Below, piece after piece: positions 52,561-64,000 of a DNA stretch of 64,000 bases. Both the position numbers and the translations under genes were made by a program. The DNA comes from Tetraselmis striata (taxonomy: Eukaryota > Chlorophyta > Chlorodendrophyceae > Chlorodendrales > Chlorodendraceae): positions 54,068 through 118,067 of the forward strand of contig VCJN01002082.1 of NCBI GenBank assembly GCA_006384855.1, given 5' to 3'. Below the pieces are notes generated by a model, which saw only the letters and a program-made list of their open reading frames with translations, did no database searches and had not been told where the DNA came from. Numbering within the stretch: the stretch's first letter is position 1; each line of letters starts with the position of its first letter.

Positions 52561-55150
52561 ATAGTTGCCTCACAAACTTAGAGATCACGCTCGGATGCGA
52601 TATGTATCGTGGCCCATGGGATACCCCGACCACTAGGCACCGGATTATTTCCATGTAGTACACGAATGACCGACCCCGCGTCTTATCCTCCCTCGGTCGA
52701 GAGCTGGACTCATTTCAAGTCCAGCCAGCCATGTCCAACCCTAGTCATTACTCGGTAGTCGTGAGTGCTAGGGGAGGTAGCCCTCATATGTGTTGTTTCA
52801 TCGTCACCCGAAGGGAGGTGGTGTATCATTACGGCCCGGCACTGCCAAAGTATATTTGACCTCCCCGTGTAGTACCCCACCAACTCCACGACCGGGGTGG
52901 CCATGGTTCCATCGCTCGGGACTCCATAAGATGACGGAGGTATGATCATAGGCCATCCATTGAGCCCATCGTCAGCGCCCGGTTAAATTCGGTGTGGGTG
53001 ATGCCCCACGTGACGGTGCACGTGCGAGTTACGAACCTCTAGAAATACCCGTCATAGCCGACTCTCGTCTATCAGAGACGCGCAACCGACACATCTCGAG
53101 TAAGCTATAGCAAGATTAATAAGTAGGCCCGCCTTAGGCGTGGTACCAAGCTACACGTATTCATGTGCTAATAGGCACCATACGGGCTAGCGCAGTCAAA
53201 GAGGTGGGAAGTGGTGGGTGCATGTAGGTCGTCCCGACATACTTTGTGAGTACATGCGATCACCGATCGGACGTTCGGGTTTTACTGGCTCGGGTGTACT
53301 GGATGCGAACGCATCCGACCCACCAACGGACCCCAGTCCATGATGAGGTCATGGGCAGCTCGGGGATGCCTCGGGTCTCGGGAAGGGCTGCCATGGGGCC
53401 ACCTCGAGGCCATTCGAGGCGACCCCTGGCTGGCAATTTATGGGTGCGATGGTGCGGGATTTACTTATGCAAGTTCGGGTTATATATTCGGATTCTATCG
53501 CTGGACGTCGCAAAACGGCAAGTGGCCGATTTAAAGTACTAGCGGATTGCGCCGTTAATGGTTTAATTTGCTTGCCGAATCGTCGCCGCTGCATTGTCAG
53601 TGCATGCCATCATCCACGCGTATTGACGGAGCCTTATTGAGATGATTGTTGCTCCCGTCGCCGCTGCATTAGCATATGGGGCGTCGCCATACGGGTACAT
53701 GTAACCCGCCGGGCCGCCGACCATCCACGCCATGAATGTTGTTTTGCGATCTGTTATAACCCGGTTTGCACAATGGATTGCCACAACTACACACCGAATG
53801 GGGCCCATGCATGTCGTGGATAATACCCGAAATCCATACAAAACATACTCTATTGTTAGCGAGGCCACCGGCCACGGTTTCGCGCGCCGCGCTCGCAGTA
53901 CAATATATATGTAACTTCGTCAAGGATTGTATGCCTGTGGTTTGTGGTGTGCGTGCGCGCATCCATCTCATCCATCCATCCATCATCGTCGGGCGCCCCC
54001 AAATGTCGTCATATTGAGTGATATGCTTCGTGCTACTGGGCGCCGCCCACACGAGTGGCGGGCAGTACCTTGTGTCCCCTGTCGGACCGAAGTTCAACGG
54101 TCGTGCCCATGAGTGAGAACCAGAGCTCACATCGCTAGAGGAAAATCGCAAAGTAGCTAGCTACTACATACATCCTACACTACTACACGATTATGTAGTG
54201 TGAATTCTACACACACAGTACATGCATTATGTTTAGCAATCTGCAATTGCGCGGGAGTGCACCCTGTAATTTCGCATAAGCTGGGTTTGCTCCTGTTCTG
54301 CAGTCAGATTTGCCCCATGCGGTTAATCGGCCCGGTTTGCATTTTCCCCTATGATAAATTTTACATATAACCTAAAAAGTAACCTACTGGTACGCACGCT
54401 GCTGTCCTCCGCGCGGGGCGGCGGGAGAGGCGCGGATCGCTGCATGGTTTCAGCAGGGGCGATATCATCAGGCAATTCCTAACCCCTGCCTGGTTTCACT
54501 GCCCGCCTGCTAGACCTATTCGCCATACAGCAGAAGACCTAACTAAACCCCCAATTCCCTTGAGCCGGCCCAGCGCATGTGCACAGCCGCGTTGCGCCAC
54601 CCCGCGCCAGTTGGCCGTCTGTACCGTGTCCGCGCATGTGTTGATGCTTCGGCATGCGCCACTGCTACTGCCTGCTGTGCCCACACGGTTTCGAACTATC
54701 GTTGTGATCCCGGCCCGCAAGGGCTGCCGGTGTTCAAGTCGACAACACCAACGTACCAAGCTGTCGGAGCTGAGCGGCGTCGTCTCGCGGAACGCTCACG
54801 CCTCGATTGCGCCCGGCGGGCGGCACGAGCGCGAAGGGTGAGCGAGCTCCTGCGCGGGAGCGAGGGTGTGTGGCCTACGTTTTTCAGTGTACACAACAGT
54901 GCACGAACGACAGCCAGGCACTGACGGGCCGTATAGCCTGCCCAGGAAATCTTTGAGGGGGGGTATTAGTCGAAACCCGCAAATCCAGCGAGGTGCACTT
55001 TGTGATATCAGCAACACGGACCTGGCTGTGAGCCCATTGCGCAGAATGGCATAGGGAACGTAGCGGAAGCGGGGAACGGGTTGGCCACTGGGCTGAGTTA
55101 CGCATCCACATTCACACCACGCACCTTCCGCTGTGCGGTGACAGACCGCC
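52561..55150. other. Unassigned DNA between copy B and the next gene
   Basis: AT-richer DNA. Several frames of 80-160 codons on both strands lack protein-like composition or known motifs. The last 500 bp may be the promoter/5' UTR of the gene at 55151. Confidence 0.4.
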
Positions 55151-57119
55151 ATGGGACTCCATGACAAGAAGGATATTGTTGTGCCGGAGGGGCTGATGTG
55201 CAACACGCTGGGCCTCACTGTTCGGCCATCAAACTGCCAGAAAGCCAAGCCCGGGAGTTCTGTCCATCCAGATGACCCAGACTATGAGTCATCCCTGCGT
55301 AAGCTCGCTACGTCCTCCATTCCAAAGTCTATGGACACGAGCACAATGTATTCCACCTGGAAGCCGGGTCCCAATCCGCTGCCGGAGCAGGCAGGCACAG
55401 AGGACGACCTGAAGACCCTTCCTGAAATGGATGAGTACCCGGTGACTGTCCCATACACTCACAACACGCCCTTTGCGGACGGATTGAGGACGTACAAGAC
55501 ACACCCAGAATCCCAGTAAGTTTCGAGACTGTCCGCTGTGTTATTTGAGGAAGCGGCCAAAGCTCCTGACATACATGCCATGCTGGTTGCCCGTTTTCGC
55601 TGTCTGAGGCATGTGTTCATGCGCAGGGCGAACATGGTGAACAACCTTCATGCAGGTCGCTGGGAGGCTCGCGCATTCTGCCGCCAGATGGACCTCTCCG
55701 CCAAAAACACACATGAGGGCAGATGGCAAAATCGCCACGGGCGGCCCAAGCTGGACAATGTCAGTACACCCTTCTTCGGTCCGCTATTTGCAGCCTGCCA
55801 TTTAGCCTTGCATCTGTTTCTAACGAGCGTGCGATGCAAAATGTGGCGCATTGTCGCGCATTATGCGCGAAAGACCAATAAGCAGTCAATGAGCGCTTGT
55901 TTTTTCTTCGGAAGATTTTACTTGTCCCTTGAGTCCCTCTATGTTTGGCCGTGTCAGACCACGCCCTGGATGCACGAGGACAGGTGGCAGCAGCGCTCTG
56001 GACTGTGGCAGAAGCGGGTGGTGGATGGCACAGCCCGTGGCACCCAGGGCCAGGGTGCCGGTCAAGGCTGCAGGCAAGATGGCGTGTGGCCGGGCTTTAC
56101 GCTGCCGCTGAACAACGATGGAACCGTGCCCGAGCTGCGGCCCAGCTCCACGGCTGCATACCGCCCACCGACCTGGGGGCGGCGTGCGCAGCCTGGGGCT
56201 CTCGGCAGTCCCACTCCCTCCGCGGTGAGTTCTCTCTCCATCGATTTTTTCCTCTAGAGCTTGCGCACGTAGTGCCGTTGTGTTATTTGTTTTGGCCACT
56301 ATGCTGATTTCGCACTACGTCATCCTGTTACTGCCAGGGAAATGCAAGCCCCTCCCCGAAAGGCGCTCCTGTCTCTGTGGGCTCGCGCACTCCAAGCCGA
56401 TCCAACAGCATGGGGGCGCAAGAGCGCAAGGGTTGGGGTGGCACCACTGTGCTGTCAAGCATGCACGGACCCATCCTGCGCCCGGCCACACCGCCCGTGA
56501 CTGGCAGCGTCGCCAACGCTTCGCCAACAAGCACCACGCGCTTCTCCAGGAAGCCAGCCACGTTGCATCAGGTGTCCAATGGTGTCGGAGAGGTGAGCCC
56601 CACAATCCTGAAGATGGGAATGGACCGCCATCCTGTGATCGCCACCGACGTCACACGTTGGCACCTGGCAAACCCCATGTCGAATGAGCCACCACTTCCC
56701 GGCAGCCAAGGTGACAAGGTATGTGCAGCTCTTATACTCTATAGGCAATTCGCATGTTTGCCCAGATACCATGATGACAAGCAGCGGGTTTGTAGTGTCT
56801 CTGACATTCATCCCTCCCGCCCTCTCCTTCCCGTACCGCCTCTACCTTGCGTTTGCAGACTTGGTTTGGCCTCACGAAGACAAATGTCCACGCGACCGAC
56901 AGCGGCATCACGCTAGAGGAGGTCATTCAGCAGATCAAGCCTGACCAAGCCAAGAAACCGACGCGCAACCTGGCAGACTTGCCGAGCAGCACAAACCCCT
57001 TTGATGACCCTTTCCTGCGAGACAGGAAGTACACATACCGCAGGATCAAGCTCGAGGAGAAATATCAGCAGCTGACGGGCAAGAGCCCCTCTGGCACCGG
57101 GATGCTGCAGGGTCAGTAA
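55151..57119 (+). CDS. Conserved-looking protein of unknown function, five exons
   Basis: Exons agree in phase: 55151-55515, 55627-55759, 55958-56224, 56338-56718, 56859-57119; 468 residues plus TAA. The ATG has a GCC ATG G context. No membrane segment or signal peptide. The protein is polar and soluble with repeated Trp-centred motifs (GRWEARAFC, GRWQNRHGR, DRWQQRSGLW, VTRWHLANP) and a KYTYRRIKLEEKYQQLTG C-terminal helix. Low-complexity Ser/Thr/Pro linker in exon 4. Such scattered short Trp motifs recall axonemal or microtubule-associated algal proteins, but I do not recognise the family. A TGTAA follows at 57224. Confidence 0.8.
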
Positions 57120-57223
57120 CTCCTACTATTCGATGGCATAGCCGCCAGAAGGCAGAGTATTGCTGGAAGCCATACGCATTATTGCCCCAGATAGAAAGCT
57201 CACATCTTTGTATGTGGGCAAAA

Positions 57224-57228
57224 TGTAA
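57224..57228 (+). terminator. TGTAA polyadenylation signal
   Basis: TGTAA 105 bp after the stop of the unknown gene. Confidence 0.6.
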
Positions 57229-58111
57229 ACACAATCTGCTACGTGTGGGTGAGCTATGTTTCATCATGCCGCGCAGCAGGATTGATGTTGAATTTGCCTA
57301 AGATTAACCATTTGATGTATGCATTGGCGGGCGCGCTATACGAAATTCCGATGAATTCGCTATATGGCTGGAAAATTTAATAAAGGGGTGGTATGCTGGG
57401 ACACAGCAATGGATCACTTGTCTTAGCTCTCAATGCAACACACTCCGTAACATTCATTGCATTGAGAAAGCAACGCACGATGATGAGCCGTGAGTAAATT
57501 TGGCCCTTTAATGTAGCGAAACGAGGCAATACACAGGTAATATGTGATGTTTGGCATAATTACACCATATCACCTCCTCACCAGATAACAACAGGAGGCG
57601 TTACAAATCGTTCTGCATCGTCAACAAAAACATCGTGCTTTACAGAATTGAATCGTCATTAACTGGTAGTCCCTTAGTGCATACGGTATGTACGGGATGT
57701 ACTCGAGCAAGAACGGGCATTAGGCTCATCTGGAAATAGCGGCGAGCAAACAACAGTCCACATGATGCAAGTGTGTCGAAGAGAGTGCCTGCGCACTGTA
57801 TCGGAATGTCTCTGTCAGGTTCTGAAGCCAACGCACCATAGTTTGGTTTGGGCATTTGGTCGACTAAAGAGATTCTTCCGTGCAGCATCAGAAGCAAATG
57901 ACCACATATTCTTGTTCAAATACAGTAGATAGGGTTTCTACTTTTTATTGGAGTACGCTTCTGGATTCATAACCTTATGTTGCCATTCTGCAAGCTATCC
58001 TCCGCGAAACCCTGTCACACCCCGATGACCAGTAATTAATAATAATAACACCATAATAACATCATAGAGGGTGTTATGGTCATATCAATTCCCGCTCCAA
58101 CTTATGTACGG
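57229..58111. other. Intergenic DNA
   Basis: AT-rich; ATTAATAATAATAAC repeat near 58033. No gene seen. Confidence 0.5.
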
Positions 58112-58394
58112 CACCAGCGCCAGCAAGGTACATCCCTTGTCCGCTTGGTTGAGCGGTCGTCTCGTACGCGAGAGGTCCCGGGATCGATTACTGGTCGATG
58201 CATTTCGGCAATATCGTCCTGGCGTGTTCTGGGTTTACCCGGTTGATGCATTAGCCCTTCGGGTTTCGAATGAGGCAATGGTCTACATGCTATGCCAGAC
58301 CTACGACTGCAGTTGGGCGCAAGAGGTCAATTGCCGGGGCGGCTTCGGCCGATGTCCCGGGGCGAACTTTACTTTACTTTCACCAGCGCCAGCA
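58112..58394 (+). mobile_element. tRNA-derived SINE with 14-bp target duplication
   Basis: CACCAGCGCCAGCA at 58112-58125 and 58381-58394 flanks a 255-bp insert (58126-58380). The head has an A-box-like TTGGTTGAGCGG and a B-box-like GGGATCGATTAC about 30 bp later, as in RNA polymerase III promoters. The tail is TTTACTTTACTTT. The body matches 33228-33665 (inverted), showing a repeated family. Confidence 0.8.
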
Positions 58395-59241
58395 CCGTGC
58401 TACCAGTATTGTACGGCATATCGCGGCACCTACACTAGTCCACATAAGTCTTTGCACATAGAAATCTGCGCGTATCCTCGCCTTAGTGCCTAAGACATGG
58501 GGCCACGGGGCCATGGAGCCTTGTAATTCAGTGTAAGCAAACCTCCTATGCCAAGGAGGCAGCCGTTACTCCCGGTTATCGCACTTTTAGGATTGTTCTT
58601 CGGCAGTGACATTGTTTGGCACATGGCTAAAAACCACAGAAAAAGGAGCGATGAATAGGGGGCAACTTGTTCGCGGCGTAGCTACCATCCGTCGCACATG
58701 CCCGTGCGCTGCCGGAGGTGGGTGGACGTACGCATGCGTTGTAAGACGACCGACCTTGAGCCCAATCCATGTACGCTACCGATGCAAAGCATGGCATTTC
58801 CATGAGAGTGTGCCATCAGTAATGCCGTCGTCGTTATGGGGCCAATCACCCCACAATTTTCCAAGCTGAAAGATAAGCGCCGTTGCCCGCGACTCGATGG
58901 GTGAAAGTAGCACACATAAGGTGCCTTCGATTCCATAGGTGCATGCTTATGCCGCTCGCACCGTAGGCTAGCTAAGCGCGGGCTGCCCCCTCGCTCGACA
59001 GCTATGTCGCCACTGTTGCACAGGTTTGCGCGAATGTCGTAAAACATGTCGCCCATCATCCAACGGGAAAAGCCAAAATGAGGACGGGGTCCGCGTTACG
59101 TAGAGACCTATCCAAGGGGGCCTCGCGCCTGGGAGCTTGCGTGGAAGGACACATTACATGCCCCCATCATGCGCCCCCACCCACATTGAGTGGGCTGGCT
59201 AGGATACCAGAAGAGGGGTAACGTTGACATGCCATAACATG
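58395..59241. other. Intergenic DNA
   Basis: No gene, RNA or repeat recognised. Confidence 0.5.
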
Positions 59242-59346
59242 TCGGCGTTTCATTGGATTGTGCTGAAAATTAGTGCGTTGGAACGCACAGGTCGCGGGTT
59301 TGTTTTCTAGCGCACCAATTTTCAGCACAATCCGATAAAACGCCGA
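59242..59346. repeat. Short foldback (hairpin) repeat
   Basis: Arms 59242-59276 and 59310-59346 share ATTGTGCTGAAAATTxGTGCG and TCGGCGTTTxAT in inverted order, with a loop of about 33 bp. Confidence 0.75.
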
Positions 59347-59963
59347 AATGGTATGAATTAAACCGTGATTGCAATAGTACTGCTTCTTGCATGGCGAACA
59401 TTCGGTTTACAAATGTCGCATGCAGCCCGGTAGCTGTCCATAGATTCCTAACCATGCGCCGCGCGGCATGCGGTAGGTGGCCAACACATGTATCTCGGCG
59501 ACCATGGGAGAAAAACACGGTTTATATGTCCAACTGCCGGCGTGCCGTGCAACACTTGTCCTGTGCCGTGCTCAAACCGTTCGCAGCCCGGCCGTGCAGC
59601 ACTTGTTTCAATGGTAGTGCCGCATAACAGGCGTGGCACACGCCACGCGCGCCGTCGCATTTGCCCTATCACACCAGCATATGTACGCTCTTGCATGGTT
59701 ATCCTCGCAATGGCTGCAACGGTGTAGACTATGCGTGGGTTTATCGACTAGAAGCGACCAAACCGAAATCATACCCATAAAAACATGCATAGAATTTTGT
59801 GGGCTGCTGTAGATCGCGGCACCCGGCAGCTTTAGCATGAGCCAGACCCCTGGCAGACCCGAGATGACAAGTGCACAATACCTATCTCTTTCCATATAAT
59901 AAATAATCAGCAATTTTCCAGCATCCAACATTTCACATTAAATAGTGACTCGGTCGTCGCGAA
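59347..59963. other. Intergenic DNA
   Basis: Short repeat GCCGTGC(A)AC(A)CACTTGT-like near 59545-59605. No gene recognised. Confidence 0.4.
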
Positions 59964-61043
59964 AATGCGGAATGCAAAATGCGGAACGTTTACTATTGCC
60001 ACGTCCGATACACGTCATCCGTACACCCTCGGGTACGAGCAAATTGCGGACAAGTAGTTCCGTATATGCAAATGCGGACAAACTGAAAGTGCGAACATGC
60101 ATCAAGAAATGCGAAACCAACTTTAACTGAGGAACCAAAAATGTGGACAAATTAATTGTGATCATACCTGTACGAGACGGGGGCCGGCTGATGCGAGCCG
60201 CCTGCTACTGCTAATTACGGTGGAGCAACATTCGCTAAGCAGACGCACAGCGGAAGGTGGAGCCGGGGTTGCATCAAGAGGTGCAGCCGTGCTTCAGTTC
60301 GAAATCGGCCGACTCTAAGTGCCGACCTGCCGACTACCGCGCACATATCTTCAGCAAGCGCACGCCCAAGCAGCCCACTATGGCGAATCCCCCCGGTCAT
60401 CGACTTACCGCAGTAGCGTAGACCGCCCGGGCCAAGAACGTGAAGTGGCGGAAGCGTTGGGAGACGGAGATTATATGGGTCTCTGCGCTCTTGCACGCGG
60501 CATACAGCGCCGGCGCCAAGGTTCACCGGACCGCCAAAAAGTAGCTCGGCTGAAGTACAGCTGAGGTTCAGCTCGTTGAGATGGCGCGGTCAGTCCTTGG
60601 GCGCCACGCCGCTGAGACGCTAATCATTGCGGATGGTGCGGACAACATGCAACATGGCAAACGGCGCGAGCCGTGGCATGCGCGTTGCGATGCCGAACAC
60701 GAGTGCAACGTCGTCGCGCATGGCACGCCACGCGTCCTTGACCTCACGGCTAAATCCCACCTGCCGCCGCATCTCCCACCTCTGAAAAGACACCAAGATT
60801 GTGGCATTTGCTGGCTCCCACCCAAGTATATATAGCTACTATTACACTTGTTCACACTATGTTCGAATCGGGGCGGGGTAGTGGTAGTCGACTACGGGTC
60901 TACGGGTGGGCGATGTCTCGCTTACATGTACACTACGACGTAACGATTACATGGATTTTCACAAGGCGGGCGACGTGGCGCCACATGGTTGTCCGCATTT
61001 TGGTTGTCCGCATTTTAAAGATGAAGGCCCACTAATCTGTCCG
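59964..61043. mobile_element. Candidate DNA transposon with GCGGACA subterminal repeats
   Basis: AATGCGGA(ACA) motifs cluster at 59964-60150 (at least five) and in inverted form at 60989-61043 (TTGTCCGCATTTT twice, TGTCCGCC). The interior has protein-like minus-strand sequence (EVKDAWRAMRDDVALVFGIA, about 60740-60680) and no complete gene. No target duplication was identified. Confidence 0.4.
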
Positions 61044-62643
61044 CCGGCACCTCACATGCGACCGACTAACTTCGTCATGCATCATCTCGGTGGCTCCACG
61101 CCAACCGGGCCCATTCTTCTCAGCCCTCCGTGCCGAGGGCTCTTGTTTTGTGGGCCTCTCAGGCTCTCAGCCCTCCAAACCTGTGGGCAGCCTGTCGAGC
61201 GAGGTTGTCGCCAAGTTCTGGCCTTCTTACGACACCTCCCTTATTGTTATCCGGCAGTTTCAAGCCGTTATTTCCTTAGTTGTATGTACATTCATACCAT
61301 CTTCGTGCGGTCGTTATACCAGCGACACATATAAATGATTATAAAATGATACGCAAGGATTATGTATTGGATGCGCTTATGCGCTATGCTAATGTCTGAG
61401 TACTCTGAGTGGGTACTTTACTGCTGCATCTTCTCTTACATCAATGCTTTATTAACATATACGCACTAAAGGCATAACTAAAAGCAATTGTGAAAGGTTG
61501 ACAGCAGTAAAAGAGATATATAAGCCTGAAACGAAGGGTCAAGCATGTCAGGGACCCAAGAACCGAGGAGGAGCCATGAGAACCAAAAGGTACACGGAAA
61601 CACCAAGTCGCCAACGAGCCAAAAGGTACACGGAAACACTGAAAGCCAAGGAACGACGAGGAAAAAATCCGAAAGGGAAACCGGAAACCAATGGGGACCA
61701 CCGCCCTTGGGTGGGTCATCAGCCGCGGCGAGCGCGTTGCTTGCAGCCAATTACCCGGGCCATAGCAACACATGCTGACGAGCGACGCAACGCAGGCGCA
61801 GGAGCACCATCACGTGCTGCGCGCGCCGCCGCGACCCCGCCAAGAACGTTGTCGCATGCGCCATGTTGGTGAGCAAAGAGAAATGGCGGCGCCACGCATA
61901 CAAGAGCTGGCCGATTTTCAGGCCAGTGTGCGTGTGACTACTTTGGCGAATCTCACCAAGAAAAGCCCTCAGCGTGCGTGGCTAAGAGAGGCCCAACTCA
62001 GGGACAGGTGCATATCGAAGGAACCAAAGCGAAGACATAAGCCCGGCGGCGTTTCGGACACCCTCTTCAATTTTTAGGATTTTGTGGCGCTTACGGCGCG
62101 ACAATGCCGTCGTTGGATTCGTTCTTGACACGCCGAGGATAGGCGGCAATGGTAAGTAGTGTTTTTCTCGACAGCAAAACGTGTTTCCCGCGGATACACA
62201 CCCACACCGCAAAAGCCCAATAACATCGGCGGGCGGCCGGCGTGCCCTTCGTAAGAGAAAAGATCCGGACGGGTCCGTAAGAGGATCTTGGACAGTCACC
62301 CAGACTAAGGGCGAAAGTTAACGTCGTGGCAAACGTCGGGAAAGGCCATTGTGCCGCCCCACTCGTGTGCGGCGTGATTGGAGTCGCACCCAGAGCAACG
62401 TGCCACGTTGATCACGTACGCGACCGCCCAAGCCGAAGGAGTGAATTCCACGCCAGCAATCCTCAAAACGGCCACCATGCCTTGCACCGAGAAGGAGCAA
62501 AAACACAAGGGCATGGCTCGCCAGGGAGAGGACAGGGCCGCCAAGGCCAAATGGGCGGCAAGCGGCAAGCGGAACATGGAATCGTAGTACTCAGGGGAAC
62601 GCTCACGGACTTCACCAAGGCGACCCCACTTGGAGGATAGTCA
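61044..62643. other. Repeat-derived DNA without a clear gene
   Basis: A 21-bp direct repeat (CAAAAGGTACACGGAAACAC) at 61584-61603 and 61620-61639, 36 bp apart. Basic open frames at 61498-62077 have no recognised domain. Confidence 0.4.
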
Positions 62644-63636
62644 TTACCAGGAAGCTGTCGCATCGCGTAAGAGGCGGCCGGAAGCGGTTGCTGTCAGGGC
62701 CGCTTGTAGCATACGCGCAGCAAGCTTTGCGAAGCGGACCGTGTGGATGCGGTGGCTCAGGGTTTCCTGGACTTTCCGCATGGAGTGCAAGGGGAAGTCC
62801 GAGTAATGCGGGATAGCTTGGAGGTCGGCCGCCGAGCGCATCGCAGACGCCGGCTCAGCCCCAACGGCCGAGCAGCCGGCACGGGCAACGGGAGAGCGAT
62901 TGGAGGGGAGCAACTTTAGGGCAGAGGCTAACGGCCCCACACTCGTCAACGACACGGGTATGAGCAGCGCGAAGCTGGACAGCTCACATCGGCGCCGACA
63001 CGTTGGCGCCGGCATCGGGCGCCAACGTTGGGTGGCCAAAGCCTGGTGAATCGAGGACGCCCCAACAAGGTAGAGGCTATGAGGGCTGGATACGCCTGAC
63101 GGCTCGGAAAGGAACGCGCCGGCGTCGCTCAGGGTGGCGTGTTGAGCACGGAGGAAAGTCCAGCTTGGCCAACACAAGGGCCGCAGCGACGTGGGAGGCA
63201 TCTGCGATAACCACGTTATCGCCGATGCCGAGGCCCCAAATTGGACCGGGAGGGACAGCTGCGTGCGCATGGAGGGCGTATCCAAGAGGTCGGGGCTAAC
63301 ACCCAAATGCCGGCGAGCGTTGAAAACGCGGCGGCGTCTGCATCTTCGAGGAAGACGTAATAGTGTCGCCATACCCCTCAGAGCGACCCAAGCCCCGATG
63401 CGTGGAGCGGAGGTGGTGGCCGAAACGGCGGCAGCAAACTTGCAACAAACGAGTAGCGGTGTGGGAGCGGAAGTGGTCGGCCAAACCGCGATACGCCGGG
63501 AGCCAAATTGGTGAAATGTTTCGACCATTTTGTCCAACAGGAAGTCCCCGGCGAAAGTAGCCGAGCCCACATGGGCACCAAGCATAACTTGATTCCGGAC
63601 AAGGAAGCTGCTGCACCAATATAGATATTGATGCAT
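62644..63636 (-). pseudogene. Decayed LINE-like reverse transcriptase C-terminal region
   Basis: A 330-codon minus-strand frame is open, but the conserved-looking text shifts between frames: LSLPVQFG in one frame, then ADASHVAAALVLAKLDFP in a neighbouring frame, then HSMRKVQETLSHRIHTVRF near the end. The LPxxxGGLG...A-rich...LS.R.H..RF pattern resembles the region after the RT palm in some LINE families. No YxDD box is visible, so the call is tentative. Confidence 0.35.
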
Positions 63637-64000
63637 ATCTACTGCGACCTATCGTTGTGCTCATTATATGGGATATGGCCACGGCCACGGCCACGGTCCG
63701 GTTATGAAGCGGTTTCAATTAAAGACATCGAGTGTGGTTTTGCCAAAGAGAGTACGAAGCCCGAGTTACATGGAAGACTTCACTTTTATGGCGAGAGTAG
63801 AGGAACATCGAATAAAGTGTGGGGTAATCGGACGCGGGAGTGTGAAACACGTACGGAGACGGGCGGGGACGGGCCGGAGGGGGAGGGAGGGGCTGCCGAA
63901 GGCAGCGAGCTGGAAGATGGTCAGGGGAGTGATGGTGGCTGCCCTTAATCGCTTCCCGGTCGAAAGCGGAGCGTCACGTACGGACGCTGAGGCAACATGT
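63637..64000. other. Right edge, unassigned
   Basis: A GC-rich plus-strand frame (63628-63948) with a Gly/Glu-rich end. Nothing recognised. Confidence 0.4.

Noticed and set aside
58139-58205. Functional tRNA gene
   Set aside because: A and B boxes are present, but no 7-base anticodon loop with T33 or matching acceptor stem can be formed. A target duplication shows it is the head of a SINE.
62644-63636. Intact 330-residue gene
   Set aside because: Protein-like text jumps between frames, indicating a decayed element rather than a functional continuous frame.

Overview
The window looks like nuclear DNA of a chlorophyte green alga, probably volvocalean. It has GC-rich exons with short GT-AG introns, TGTAA polyadenylation signals after all three complete genes, plant-type families (AP2/ERF, a TPRA1/CAND8-like membrane protein), runs of 16-40 G or C, and very dense, nested transposable elements. 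Exon boundaries below were worked out by hand from splice sites and phase. No database search was run. || Layout. 1-954 (-) is the 5' part of a multi-pass membrane protein gene leaving the window at the left. 1511-4424 is a 5'-truncated LINE with a 14-bp target duplication, sitting beside the 3' remnant of a tyrosine-recombinase (YR) element. About 5.2-6.0 kb is a broken transposase-like gene. 6725-22716 is copy A of a CACTA-like DNA transposon (CACTG termini, CTT duplication). It is interrupted by a 7-kb Ty3/gypsy-type retroelement (6768-13814) and a 1.5-kb foldback element with 534-bp arms (13817-15301). 22717-26650 holds a gene fragment and a gag-plus-YR element. 26.6-34.5 kb is decayed repeat DNA with a MITE-like element and a SINE carrying a nested insertion with a telomere-like tract. 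34551-37847 (+) is an intact AP2/ERF-domain gene and 39218-40755 (-) an intact cyclophilin gene. 41.8-42.5 kb is a rearranged second copy of the YR element gag. 44104-52560 is copy B of the CACTA-like element, inverted relative to A and free of the nested retroelement (ATA duplication). 55151-57119 (+) is a five-exon gene of unknown function. 57-64 kb has a second SINE copy with a clean duplication, small foldbacks and a decayed LINE. || The most unusual content is the gypsy-type element. Its two overlapping reading frames carry a probable aspartic protease, a C5-cytosine methyltransferase split over the frame junction, reverse transcriptase, RNase H, a zinc-binding D,D,E integrase, a PHD finger and a second methyltransferase-like domain. 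It ends in 61-bp inverted repeats, not direct LTRs. Copy B preserves the uninterrupted target, so the limits of the nested insertion can be read directly. || Two intact host genes (AP2 factor, cyclophilin) lie between the inverted CACTA-like copies. The two copies also complement each other's defects, so the intact coding frames of the family can be read by comparing them.
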